Below are positions 34,955-43,690 of a stretch of DNA of 64,000 bases, piece after piece. Every line of letters starts with the position of its first letter. Positions within the stretch are counted from its first letter, which is position 1. The stretch is taken from contig PHBE01000007.1 of the NCBI GenBank assembly GCA_002841885.1, positions 248,001 through 312,000 of the forward strand. Reading direction: 5' to 3'. This stretch comes from Deltaproteobacteria bacterium HGW-Deltaproteobacteria-18. Lineage in GTDB: Bacteria; Desulfobacterota; Desulfovibrionia; Desulfovibrionales; Desulfomicrobiaceae. Made by a program: the position numbers and the translations under genes. The notes under the pieces were generated by a model. The model was not told the origin of the DNA. It worked only from the letters and a program-made list of their open reading frames with translations, and did no database searches.

Positions 34955-36232
34955 CTAGCCCGCCATCCGGCGCAGGGCTGACAGGAACCGTGAACGCAGC
35001 TTTTCGCCCAGAAGGGCCCGTTTCACGGGCGGGAGCTTCAGGAAGCCTCCCACGAGCGCGCGCATGAACTCCTGGGTGCGGCTCTCCGGGTTGTCGAAGA
35101 TGAAGGTCTGGAAGGTGTTTCGCTCCAGGGCCTGGAGCATGACCCGCTCGAAGCTGTCCTCGGGATGATACACTTTTTGCGGGCGGGTCTGGAGCGTGAT
35201 CGCTCCTGTGGGGCATTTCAGGGCGCATACCCCGCAGCCCAGGCAATGCTCCTTCATGCTCGCCAGCTTCTTTGGCTTGTGGCCGTCCTGCCCGGAAACC
35301 TTCTCCACGCCCACGGCGTTTACGGGACAGGCCTTGGCGCACAGGCCGCAGCCGGTGCACAGGGCTTCGTCCACCACGGCTACCACGCTGGCCGTGACCA
35401 GGATGCCCGTATACCCGGTCTCCCGAACTCCCTGAAGCAGATTGCAGCAGCAGCCGCAGCAGTGGCAGATGAAGCCGGCGTCGCGGCGCACGTTGTCGGC
35501 GGACAGGGTCAGGCCCTGGTCGCGCGAGCGGGCCAGGATGTCGCGCATCTGCATTCTGTCGATGGGTTTGGCGAAGCCGTTGCGGATCAGGAATTGCGCG
35601 CCGGTACCCATTGAGGTGCATGTATCCATGGGCGTGCGACATGGCGCGTGTCCGAGATGGTGCTTCTCATGTCGGCAGGAACACAGTCCCAGTGAAAATT
35701 CCGTGTGTTCCTCGATGAGCGCGGAGGCCTTCTCGTAGTCCAGGATCTCCACATGTTCACCCAGCGCCTCCTCGTACGGCAGTGCACGCATGACCGAGGT
35801 GGCCTGTCCGTCCCCGAAATTGGCGTGCAGGAACTCCTTGTCCCCAAACATGTAGGCCTGAAAAAGTTCCGCCCAGCGTGCGCGCGGCAGATCCGGGCCG
35901 GTGCGCATCATGGTGAATTCGAAGAAGCCGATGACAATGGGGCTGACCATGTACTGGTAGCGCGTACCGTCCCAGATATCGATGACCAGACCTTTGGCGC
36001 AGAGTCCCTCGATCATGGGCCGCAGGGCGTCTTCGGGTTCGCCCAGCATGGCCGAGATGCGCGCCAGGGTGGAGGGGCGGTAGGGCATGCGTGCGACCAG
36101 TTCGGCCTCGGGGCGGGAATACAGCTCTTCGACCAATTGGCCGAAAACCTCTGTCCACGGTGTGCGCACCGGGGCCTGGTCGAGGCGGTGTCCGAGTTTG
36201 CGGAAGATGTCCTTGCTGGCGATGTGTCCCAT
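34955..36232 (-). CDS. 4Fe-4S ferredoxin-type protein with winged-helix-like N-terminus
   Basis: 425 residues. Residues 30-90 look like a helix-turn-helix or winged-helix segment (RPSTLARISAMLGEPEDALRPM). A Cys patch GLCSCRHEKHHLGHAPCRTPMDTC lies at 194-217 and a dense FICHCCGCCCNLL near 264-276. Two 4Fe-4S ferredoxin motifs follow: CTGCGLCAKACPVNA and CLGCGVCALKCPTGA. A cytoplasmic electron-transfer or sensing role is likely, but the reaction is unknown. It is transcribed divergently from the TauE gene, with a GntR-type operator between. Confidence 0.85.
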   Translation of the reverse strand: MGHIASKDIFRKLGHRLDQAPVRTPWTEVFGQLVEELYSRPEAELVARMPYRPSTLARISAMLGEPEDALRPMIEGLCAKGLVIDIWDGTRYQYMVSPIVIGFFEFTMMRTGPDLPRARWAELFQAYMFGDKEFLHANFGDGQATSVMRALPYEEALGEHVEILDYEKASALIEEHTEFSLGLCSCRHEKHHLGHAPCRTPMDTCTSMGTGAQFLIRNGFAKPIDRMQMRDILARSRDQGLTLSADNVRRDAGFICHCCGCCCNLLQGVRETGYTGILVTASVVAVVDEALCTGCGLCAKACPVNAVGVEKVSGQDGHKPKKLASMKEHCLGCGVCALKCPTGAITLQTRPQKVYHPEDSFERVMLQALERNTFQTFIFDNPESRTQEFMRALVGGFLKLPPVKRALLGEKLRSRFLSALRRMAG

Positions 36233-36334
36233 GATGATCCCTGTTTGCGCGGTTGATGCGCGGTTGATGAGCGATGATTCCCCCGACGCCCCCTGAATTG
36301 CAAGCCTGAATCCACTCTTTTGTGCCGCGTGCCG

Positions 36335-36377
36335 TTGACAAGCGCGTCAGACTGGTTCAAATATTGGTCCTACCAAT
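36335..36377 (+). promoter_or_regulatory. Promoter region with GntR/LldR-type operator upstream of tauE-like gene
   Basis: A perfect palindrome ATTGGT-CCT-ACCAAT (36363-36377) matches the GntR (FadR subfamily; PdhR, LldR) operator pattern TTGGTnnnACCAA. A consensus TTGACA lies at 36335-36340; 17 bases on is only a weak -10 (CAAATA), overlapping the operator edge. The site is about 54 bases before the TauE ATG and about 130 bases from the divergent Fe-S gene. Confidence 0.65.
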
Positions 36378-36430
36378 TTTCATAGGGTCGTTCGCGGCAT
36401 GTCCTGCGCGGCCTCCATCAGGAGAGTCTC

Positions 36431-37228
36431 ATGTTTGAAGTGATCGCTTTGTATCTGGCCGTGGGCGCGGTGGCCGGGGTTTTGGCCGGATTGCTGGGCA
36501 TCGGGGGCGGACTTGTCATCGTGCCCATGCTGGTATTTTGCATGGAGTTGCAGAATCTGCCTCAGGAACTGATCATGCATCTGGCGCTGGGCACCTCCAT
36601 GGCCAGCATCATGTTCACCTCGGTTTCGAGCTTCATGGCCCATCATCGCCGGGGGGCGGTGGAGTGGGGCGTGGTCAGGCGCATCGTGGCGGGCATCCTG
36701 GTCGGCACGCTCCTCGGAGCCTGGGTGGCTGCGCAGATGAGCACCGGTGCGCTCAAGATATTTTTCGTCATTTTTCTTTACTACGTCTGTTACCAGATGC
36801 TTTCCGGCAAGAAACCCAAGCCGTCGCGCGTTATGCCGGGAGCGGCCGGGATGTTCGGGGCGGGCAATGTCATCGGGGTGGTTTCGAGCCTGGTCGGCAT
36901 TGGCGGAGGCACACTCTCCGTGCCGTTCATGGTCTGGCACAATATTCCCATCCACAAGGCCATAGGCACTTCCGCCGCCATCGGGTTTCCCATCGCCGTG
37001 GCTGGAACAGTGGGCTACATCCTGAACGGCTGGGGCGTGGACTCCTTGCCGCCCTATTCCCTGGGCTACGTCTCCCTGGTAGCCTTGGTCTCCATTGCGG
37101 TCATGAGCGTCATCACCGCTCCTTTGGGCGTGCGTCTGGCCCACAGCCTGCCTGTGGACAAATTGAAGAGAGTGTTCGCGCTGATTCTCTTTTTGGTGGG
37201 CACCAAAATGCTGATATCGCTTTTTTAG
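36431..37228 (+). CDS. TauE/SafE family sulfite/organosulfonate exporter-like permease
   Basis: 265-residue membrane protein with about eight helices in two halves. The N-terminal half has AGVLAGLLGIGGGLVIVPML and the second half VSSLVGIGGGTLSVPFM, the duplicated Gly-rich motifs of the family. Members export sulfite, sulfoacetate or related anions. The substrate here is unknown. GGAGAG precedes the ATG. It probably responds to a GntR-type regulator through the operator at 36363-36377. Confidence 0.9.
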   Translation: MFEVIALYLAVGAVAGVLAGLLGIGGGLVIVPMLVFCMELQNLPQELIMHLALGTSMASIMFTSVSSFMAHHRRGAVEWGVVRRIVAGILVGTLLGAWVAAQMSTGALKIFFVIFLYYVCYQMLSGKKPKPSRVMPGAAGMFGAGNVIGVVSSLVGIGGGTLSVPFMVWHNIPIHKAIGTSAAIGFPIAVAGTVGYILNGWGVDSLPPYSLGYVSLVALVSIAVMSVITAPLGVRLAHSLPVDKLKRVFALILFLVGTKMLISLF

Positions 37229-37243
37229 CCGATCCCCGAACAG

Positions 37244-37325
37244 GCAGGCCCCCCGATCGCAAATCCGGGGCCTGCATCGGCCCGGAACAGATTTTCACGA
37301 AAGTGGATCGGCTCCGGGTTTTTTT
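37244..37325 (+). terminator. Terminator region of the tauE-like gene
   Basis: Two hairpins: GCAGGCCCC/GGGGCCTGC (37244-37275), then CCCGGA/TCCGGG (37281-37318) enclosing a small CAC-GAAA-GTG hairpin and followed by seven T (37319-37325). The second is the likely terminator. The rest of the gap up to 37543 shows no gene or signal that I can support. Confidence 0.7.
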
Positions 37326-37543
37326 GCGTCCAGCTTCAGACCCGAAAAAAGATTCGGAGACGCTTTTGACTGCGCTCCCCTGGCCTTCAGCGGCGGGGAT
37401 TCTTCCGGCATGCTCCCGGAAAATCCGTATTCACTCAAGGGGCGGAACTGTTCTGGCTGGTGGCGGACATGGCGGTCGTGGAGGGGCGGCAACGGCAGTG
37501 CCTTTGGGGATAGGCCGCGCGTAAATGGCCGCGCCGGGGGTGA

Positions 37544-38260
37544 TCAGTACTTTTCCAGAATCGCCTCATACTCTCCGTTTGCCTTGATGCGTGCGAGTCC
37601 TTCGTCGAGTTTTTCCTGATAATGCCTTGCCTTTGGATGTTGTTTGGAAAAAGCCACGTAAACCCTGCTGGGCTCACTGGGGAAGGCGGCAAAGACTTCG
37701 TTTTGCAGTTTCATTTCATGGAGAAACAAATTGGCGGTCTTTTCGAAGAGAATGACCGTGTCCACGCGCCCGGCTTGCAGCATCCGTATGATTTGGTCAT
37801 GTCGTTTTCCCCAGACCTTGGAGATCCTGTCATTCTGGTGGAAAAACTCTCCGTATTCGTACCCACGTATAACTCCCACCTTCTCGCCGTTATGGAGTTC
37901 TTCCGCGCTTGACGCTTCAAGCAAGCCTGGGCGGCAATGGTAATAATGTGCCCTGGCCAGGAAGAGCATTTCCTTGCCCCAGAGAAACGCGTCCTCGCGC
38001 GATGGCTCCCTGGCTACGTTGAATCCGCCGATATATTTTCCGGTTTTAACTTCCTGCAGCAGGCGGGCGTAAGGAACAACCTCGAAGGTCACCTCGATGC
38101 CTACTGATTTGAAGGCCGCCCGGACGATATCGTTGGACATGCCGGTTCCGTCCGGATTGGCATAGGGCTCCCTGGCATCCTCGACAGCCAGCGTCAGCGC
38201 ATGGGCAGCGGAGGTCATGGTGAAAAGGAGTAGCAGCGCTATGCGAATCATGCCGGCCAT
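37544..38260 (-). CDS. Periplasmic substrate-binding protein, SBP_bac_3 type
   Basis: 238 residues: signal peptide (MIRIALLLLFTMTSAAHA) then a bacterial extracellular solute-binding family 3 domain (LTLAVEDAREPYANPDGTG, MSNDIVRAAFKSVGIEV, YARLLQEVKTGKYIGGFN). It is an amino-acid-binding-like protein without an adjacent permease or ATPase, so it may be an orphan receptor or feed a distant transporter. ATG 38260 or 38251 are both possible starts; a clear ribosome site is lacking. Confidence 0.8.
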   Translation of the reverse strand: MAGMIRIALLLLFTMTSAAHALTLAVEDAREPYANPDGTGMSNDIVRAAFKSVGIEVTFEVVPYARLLQEVKTGKYIGGFNVAREPSREDAFLWGKEMLFLARAHYYHCRPGLLEASSAEELHNGEKVGVIRGYEYGEFFHQNDRISKVWGKRHDQIIRMLQAGRVDTVILFEKTANLFLHEMKLQNEVFAAFPSEPSRVYVAFSKQHPKARHYQEKLDEGLARIKANGEYEAILEKY

Positions 38261-38360
38261 GAGTGAGTTGTCTTCTTTTTTTCGTTGTTTTCCATATGTC
38301 ACAATACGCAGGAATACTTATTAGGACAAGGACGCGGAGGAGAGGGGGGGATGCGGGAAG

Positions 38361-39101
38361 TCACATGTACCAGCGCCAGCTCTGCCCGGCACGGAACAGT
38401 TCACGCAGGGTGAGAGGCCTGTTGCCTGCGATTTTCTTGGCCAGATAGATGAAGAGATAGGCGGTCTGAAGGGCGTCGCCCAGGGCCTCGTGGGCCGTGA
38501 AGCGGGGCAGGTCGAACTCCCTGGCCAGGTCGGTCAGCACATAGGATATGTTCAGGTTGTACTGCTCGTAATGCGAGGGCGTGCGCTTCTCACGCCACAG
38601 CATGGCCATGCGCATGGTGTCCAGGCAGGGGTTGGCCAGTGGTCGGCCATGATTTTTTTTGCAGGCCCGGTTCAAGAAGCTCATGTCCAGGCCCACGTGG
38701 TGGCCGACGATGAGGGTGCCCTTGCAGAATTCGATCAGCCCGGGGAGAACATCGGCCAGAGGCGGGGCCTCGGAGATGGCCTCGGGGGTGATGCGGTGGA
38801 TGAGGGTGCTGGTCTTGGGCAGCGGGATGCTGGGGCGTACCAGCGCGCTGAAACTTTCTCCCGGCAGGATGGCCAGTCCCCGGACCCGCACGGCTCCGAT
38901 GGAGACGATCTCCTCCTTGCGGGCGGAGAGGCCGGTCAGTTCCGTGTCCAGCACCGTGTAGACATAGTCTTCCAAGGGGCGGGTCTGGTCCAGCTGCCGG
39001 CACAGGCGGTTGTTTTCATCCAACGCCGGCAGGCTTGAGGCCCCTTGAACAAACCCCAGCAGGGCGAGCAGTCTTTTGGGCGTGACAGGGTTCATGTTCA
39101 C
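38361..39101 (-). CDS. 3'-5' exonuclease, DnaQ/epsilon-like
   Basis: 246-residue DEDDh exonuclease. Exo I is TVLDTELTGL (Asp and Glu ligands), exo II is VGHHVGLDMSFLN and exo III is HEALGDALQTAYLF, with the preceding TAH giving the DEDDh histidine. It starts with GTG overlapping the stop of the cNMP-CBS-DUF294 gene in GTGA; an ATG two codons later is an alternative. Such exonucleases are often paired with DUF294 proteins, which suggests a shared nucleotide-signal or RNA role rather than replication. Confidence 0.88.
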   Translation of the reverse strand: MNMNPVTPKRLLALLGFVQGASSLPALDENNRLCRQLDQTRPLEDYVYTVLDTELTGLSARKEEIVSIGAVRVRGLAILPGESFSALVRPSIPLPKTSTLIHRITPEAISEAPPLADVLPGLIEFCKGTLIVGHHVGLDMSFLNRACKKNHGRPLANPCLDTMRMAMLWREKRTPSHYEQYNLNISYVLTDLAREFDLPRFTAHEALGDALQTAYLFIYLAKKIAGNRPLTLRELFRAGQSWRWYM

Positions 39102-41011
39102 ACCATGTTCAGCCGGAAGACTTCGCGCAACACCCCGTGCAGGGGGGTGATCACATTGAAGGCTTCGCGCAGGGTTCTTTTTTCCAGGGCCGAAAGGGTT
39201 CCAGGATCCAGCCGGTTGTCCGGGGCCACGCCCTGCTCCATCTGTTCGAGCTGATGCATGAGTCGGGAATGCAGCAGGAATTCGAAAGCCTCCCGCGCTT
39301 CGTGGAACAGGTCGCGCGACAGATGCCCCTCCTGATGCAGCTGTTCAAGTCTTCCAAGAGTGCTCGTTTCCCGGATTCCGTGATAAAGGGCCATGACCCG
39401 CGCAAAATCCATGAAGGGCAGCAGGCCTCTGGTTTTTATGTCCAGGGTGTTCTTGTGGGCTCCGTCCTTTTCGACCATGAAATTCTTGAAGAATGTCAGC
39501 GGCGGTTTGGAATTCAGACACTCCGCAGCCAGATAGCGCAGAAAAAGGTCCTTGCCGACGCAGGCGTTGGTGACGTGCAGGCGCAGGTTTTCGGCCAGAT
39601 CCTTGTGACCGTATACGCCCCTGAAGTCGAAAAAAACGGAGCTGGCCAGGACGCGCTCGGGCTCCGGCGTGGTGGTCCAGTTGTTGACCCGGTTTTTCCA
39701 GGCGTCGAGGGAGCCACGCCACTGTGGGTTCGAGGCCATCATGTCTCCGGGGCAGCGCGGAAAGCCGCAGTTTATGAGATGCCCGACCATGCGTTCCGTG
39801 AAGGCCGAAAAATACGTCTCGGCCGCGCGTTCCAGAAAATCCACTCCGCAGTTTTCAGTAACAAGCGCGTTGTCCTGGTCCGTGGCGAAGGTCTGTTCCC
39901 GGCGGCCCTCGCTGCCCATGAGGAGCAGGCAGAACTTGACCGGAGGGGGGCCCAGTTCCCGCAGCATGAGATCAAGGAGTTTGGACATGATCTGGTCGTT
40001 CAGGATGGCGATCATGCGCGTGATGTTGCCTGCCTTGGCACCCTGCTGGACCAGGGTGCGGATGACCGGGGTGATGCTGTCGTGCAGCGGATAGAGTCCG
40101 GGAATGGTGGTGCGGGAGGCGATCTCCCGGAACACGGACATGGGCGAGCGGCCCTGCAGGAGCATGATGTCGTGGGAACTGATGACGCCCTGCAGCCTGT
40201 TGCTGGACTTGACCACGAGGTGGTGAATGTTCTTGGACATCATGGTCAGAAGGGCGTCGAAACATACCGCTCCCGCATCGATGCACTCCACCGGCGTGGT
40301 CATGATGGTTTCGGCCGGGGCCTGCAGGTCAAGGCCGAGGGCCATGGCCTTGCGCAGGTCCGTGTCCGTGATGATGCCGCAGATCTCTCCCGAGGGTTCG
40401 CGGAACAGGAGTGAGCCCGTGTTGTGGCGGATCATCTCCTTGGCTGCCGCCTGGATGCTCAGTCCAAAGGGTACGCTGACCGGTTCCCGGGAGACGAGAT
40501 CTCCCACGGGGTTGCTGAAGAGATGCAGGCTGTGGTCCTCGTGAGCCGGCTGGGTCTTGCAACGCATTTCCTCGAAGGCCTTGGAGAGGAACGTGTCAGC
40601 GAAGGATTTGAGGTAGAATCGGGGGATGGACGGGTTGAGATGCACGGCTTCGAAAAAGCGGTCGCGGGGAATTTTGATGATGAAGGTGTCTTCGACCGTT
40701 TCGGCATCCATGGCTGATTTTTCGCCGTTGAAAAGCGACAGCGCGCCAAGGGATGCCCCTTCGGTGCGGATGTCCATGAGAATCCCCTCGTCTTCCAGAA
40801 AAAGGCGGATGGCTCCTTTCTGCACCAGATAGAGGCCGTCGACCTCTGTGATTCCCCGGCGCAGCAAGCGTGTTCCGGCCGGAAAGAAGTCGACCAGACA
40901 GCTGCGGGCCAGACGCACAAGACTCTGCCGTTCCAGTTCTGAAAAGGGCAGAGTGCTCTCAAGAAAGGTGATGATGCTGTCGTACCCCGCAGGCTGAATT
41001 CCCGCGTTCAT
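39098..41011 (-). CDS. cNMP-binding / CBS pair / DUF294 putative nucleotidyltransferase
   Basis: 637-residue cytoplasmic regulator. Residues about 15-140 are a cyclic-nucleotide-binding domain (FFPAGTRLLRRGITEVDGLY). About 165-295 are two CBS motifs (PVSVPFGLSIQAAAKEM, GIITDTDLRKA; GVISSHDIMLL). About 320-460 are a DUF294 nucleotidyltransferase-like domain with GSEGRREQTFATDQDNAL, where the GS and DxD-type residues are intact. The rest is the DUF294 C-terminal helical domain. This layout is known next to ActP-like symporters and is thought to control them by an unknown modification. It overlaps the exonuclease gene by four bases. Confidence 0.9.
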   Translation of the reverse strand: MNAGIQPAGYDSIITFLESTLPFSELERQSLVRLARSCLVDFFPAGTRLLRRGITEVDGLYLVQKGAIRLFLEDEGILMDIRTEGASLGALSLFNGEKSAMDAETVEDTFIIKIPRDRFFEAVHLNPSIPRFYLKSFADTFLSKAFEEMRCKTQPAHEDHSLHLFSNPVGDLVSREPVSVPFGLSIQAAAKEMIRHNTGSLLFREPSGEICGIITDTDLRKAMALGLDLQAPAETIMTTPVECIDAGAVCFDALLTMMSKNIHHLVVKSSNRLQGVISSHDIMLLQGRSPMSVFREIASRTTIPGLYPLHDSITPVIRTLVQQGAKAGNITRMIAILNDQIMSKLLDLMLRELGPPPVKFCLLLMGSEGRREQTFATDQDNALVTENCGVDFLERAAETYFSAFTERMVGHLINCGFPRCPGDMMASNPQWRGSLDAWKNRVNNWTTTPEPERVLASSVFFDFRGVYGHKDLAENLRLHVTNACVGKDLFLRYLAAECLNSKPPLTFFKNFMVEKDGAHKNTLDIKTRGLLPFMDFARVMALYHGIRETSTLGRLEQLHQEGHLSRDLFHEAREAFEFLLHSRLMHQLEQMEQGVAPDNRLDPGTLSALEKRTLREAFNVITPLHGVLREVFRLNMV

Positions 41012-41030
41012 GGCTTTGTCCTTGGGTTGC

Positions 41031-41050
41031 GGGGCCGGTTTCCCGGCCCC
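41031..41050. terminator. GC-rich hairpin between the symporter and cNMP-CBS-DUF294 genes
   Basis: A perfect 8-bp stem GGGGCCGG/CCGGCCCC. On the minus strand the loop is a GAAA tetraloop; on the plus strand a TTTC loop is followed by AATTTTT. The T run favours termination on the plus strand, although both neighbours are minus-strand genes. It could instead be a processing or stability element. Confidence 0.55.
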
Positions 41051-41062
41051 AATTTTTCAGGT

Positions 41063-42838
41063 TTAGTGGTCGATGGCCGCGCCCGCTCCGCGAGGGATGC
41101 GTACGCTTTCAACCATCTCCTGTACGGCGGCCGGCGGAGCCTTGGTGATCATGGAGACTCCGAATGTGACCGCGAAGTTGATGACCATGCCCACGGTTCC
41201 GATGCCTTCAGGGCTGATGCCGAAAAACCAGGGAGACACGCCCAAAAACTTGGTCTGCACGATGTAGAGCATGGTGAAGCCGATGCCGCTGATCATGCCG
41301 CAGATTGCTCCTTCCTTGGACGCGCGCTTCCAGAAGATGCCGAGCACGATGATGGGGAAGAAGGACGACGATGCCAGTCCGAAGGCCAGCGCCACCACTT
41401 GGGCGACAAAGCCCGGAGGATTGATGCCGAAGTATCCCGCGATGATGACGCCAACGCCGATCATGACCCGGCCCACCAGCAGTCGCATCTTTTCCGAGGC
41501 GCCACGGTCGAGGATGCGGTAGTAGAGGTCGTGGGAGATGGACGAGGCGATGACCAGCAGGAGCCCGGCCGCCGTGGACAGTGCCGCGGCCAGGCCGCCG
41601 GCCGCGACCAGGGCGATGACCCAGGGCGGAAGCTGCGAGATTTCGGGGGTGGCCAGGACCATGATGTCATTGTCTATGTAAAGTTCGTTGGCGTTGTCGA
41701 GAGGCGTGTTCGTGACCAGTCGCTGGCCGTGTGCACCGGTTTCTCCGCTGTATGCTGGTTTGCCAGCGAAGGCTGCCCCGGCGCGGTAGGTTATGATGCC
41801 GTCGTTGTTCTTGTCCACCCATGCCAGAAGTCCGGTCTTCTCCCAGTTGCCGAACCAGGCAGGTACGGAGGAGTAGGGTGTCTCGCTCAGGGCATTGGTC
41901 AGGGTATAGCGGGAGAACGCACCCAGGGCCGGAGCCGTGGTATACAGGATGGCGATGAAAAGGATGGCGTAGAAGGCTGAGAGGCGCGCGGCCCGCACGC
42001 TGGGCACGGTGTAGAATCGGATGATGACGTGGGGCAGGCCGGCCGTGCCGACCATGAGGCACATGGTGATGGCGAAGACATCGATCATGGGTTTGGTGCC
42101 CACGCCAAAGGCACTGGTGTACTCGGCGAAGCCCAGATCCCTGCCAATCTGGTTCAGGGTTTCGAGCAGGTACTTGCCCGAATCCGCTCCCCCGAGGATG
42201 GTGCTTCCGAATCCCACCTGCGGAATGGGATTGCCGGTCAGCTTGAGTGAAATGGCGATGGCCGGGATGAGGAAAGCCGTGATGAGGACGCAATACTGGG
42301 CGACTTGGGTCCAGGTGATTCCTTTCATGCCGCCGATGGCAGCGTACAGGAAAACCAGGACCATGCCGATCATGACGCCGGTGTTTACGTCGACTTCCAG
42401 AAAGCGGCTGAAAACGATGCCGACGCCACGCATCTGCCCGGCCACGTATGTCAGGGAGACGAAGATGGCGCAGATCAGGGCCACGAGCCTGGCCGCCGAG
42501 GAATAATAACGATCACCGACAAAATCCGGGACCGTGAACTTGCCGAACTTTCGCAGATACGGGGCCAGGAGCAGGGCCAGGAGAACGTAGCCGCCGGTCC
42601 AGCCCATCAGATACATACAACCCGCGTAGCCCATGAATGAGATCATGCCGGCCATGGAAATGAAAGAGGCCGCGCTCATCCAGTCTGCGGCCGTGGCCAT
42701 GCCGTTGGCCAGGGGCGGAACTCCGCCTCCGGCGACGTAAAAGCCCTTGGTGTCCTTGACGCGGGAAGTCCAGGCGATGCCTATGTAGAGGGCGAAGGTT
42801 GCGCCCACTATGAGATAAGTCCAGATTTGCAGTGACAT
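41063..42838 (-). CDS. Sodium:solute symporter, ActP/VC_2705-like
   Basis: 591-residue transporter of the SSS family with about 13-14 membrane segments. Motifs include TAADWMSAASFISMAGMISFMGYAG-type (seen in two parts: TAADWMSAASFISMAG and MISFMGYAG), GMKGITWTQVAQY, and TAGLPHVIIRFYTVPSVRAAR. A long periplasmic loop (about 310-380) separates helices. Relatives move acetate or other short organic acids with sodium. It is preceded by its DUF4212 small partner and followed by the cNMP-CBS-DUF294 regulator. Confidence 0.92.
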   Translation of the reverse strand: MSLQIWTYLIVGATFALYIGIAWTSRVKDTKGFYVAGGGVPPLANGMATAADWMSAASFISMAGMISFMGYAGCMYLMGWTGGYVLLALLLAPYLRKFGKFTVPDFVGDRYYSSAARLVALICAIFVSLTYVAGQMRGVGIVFSRFLEVDVNTGVMIGMVLVFLYAAIGGMKGITWTQVAQYCVLITAFLIPAIAISLKLTGNPIPQVGFGSTILGGADSGKYLLETLNQIGRDLGFAEYTSAFGVGTKPMIDVFAITMCLMVGTAGLPHVIIRFYTVPSVRAARLSAFYAILFIAILYTTAPALGAFSRYTLTNALSETPYSSVPAWFGNWEKTGLLAWVDKNNDGIITYRAGAAFAGKPAYSGETGAHGQRLVTNTPLDNANELYIDNDIMVLATPEISQLPPWVIALVAAGGLAAALSTAAGLLLVIASSISHDLYYRILDRGASEKMRLLVGRVMIGVGVIIAGYFGINPPGFVAQVVALAFGLASSSFFPIIVLGIFWKRASKEGAICGMISGIGFTMLYIVQTKFLGVSPWFFGISPEGIGTVGMVINFAVTFGVSMITKAPPAAVQEMVESVRIPRGAGAAIDH

Positions 42839-42860
42839 ATTTCCTCCGGTTGATCAGTTG

Positions 42861-43112
42861 CTATTCGTGCACGTCGTATTTCTTATCCAGCCGGTCCATG
42901 AGCAGGAAATAGGCAAGAATAATGAGTACGAAAACATAGATGGAGCCTTGCTGCGCAAACCAGAAACCTAGAGGAAATCCGCCCAGTGAAATGGTGTTGA
43001 GCTGTTCGACGAAAAAAATACCGAATCCGTAAGATACCGTTGCCCAGATAGCTAAAAGGATGAGCATGTACGTTTTGTTTCTTTTCCAGTAACTCTGCAT
43101 TGACATTTCCAT
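42861..43112 (-). CDS. DUF4212 small subunit of the sodium:solute symporter
   Basis: 83-residue membrane protein with two helices, YMLILLAIWATVSYGFGIFF and GSIYVFVLIILAYFLLM. The N-terminal WKRNKTYM and the loop GGFPLGFWFAQQGS are typical of DUF4212, which always accompanies this symporter type. It lies 22 bases before the symporter and has GGGGGG five bases before ATG 43112. Confidence 0.92.
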   Translation of the reverse strand: MEMSMQSYWKRNKTYMLILLAIWATVSYGFGIFFVEQLNTISLGGFPLGFWFAQQGSIYVFVLIILAYFLLMDRLDKKYDVHE

Positions 43113-43690
43113 GTTGTCCCCCCTGTGAAAAAGCGTTGATGAAATGAGGCTTCACCCGATTGAGCTTGGATGTTTTCTGACACGGTTTGCAAAGCCTTGC
43201 ATCCTGTTTCCGGTGAATGGAGGGATAAACAGGTTATTGGTGAAACGAATCAAATTGCTCTGGTGAGTGGGAATTTATTGCCGTTGACCGCGTTGCGCCT
43301 ACCGTTCGATTGTTGATGATAAATAGTTGTAATAAGCGAATGTTCAGGCTATGTACGTACATTGTGCGGGTGCGCTCGGAGCGTTCTACGACGGGGAACG
43401 GATTCAATTTGGCCGTGAACTGCGCAAGGAGCGGGGTCAGCGGTCGGAATCGCGCATTGCCTCGTGAAGGTGGGAGGAAATGAACAGCTGTGAAGAATGC
43501 CTTGCACGGGAAAAGGACTGACGATTTCGGGCACGCGATTTTTTTGCGCGGCGGTCTGCTTCAGGCTTTCGAACCGGATTGGCACCCCTTTATTTTGCGT
43601 GGGGCATGAGCTAGACCGTGAGCGGCAAAACGTTTTGCTGTCGACGTTCATTTGCGGTCGCATCCGCCGAATACAATTGCCGGGAAAAAC
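43113..43690. other. Divergent intergenic region (578 bases) without a supported gene
   Basis: It should hold the symporter promoter (minus) and the lipoprotein promoter (plus). Two symmetric sites are visible: TGCAAAGCCTTGCA (43188-43201, near-perfect) and ATGTACGTACAT (43351-43362, perfect 12-bp palindrome). A 38-codon frame starts at 43351, without a good ribosome site. No clear -35/-10 pair was found. Confidence 0.45.

Noticed and set aside
43351-43467. 38-codon plus-strand frame (MYVHCAGALGAFYDG ...)
   Set aside because: Protein-like in places but it has no ribosome site, begins inside a palindrome and cannot be supported by homology here.
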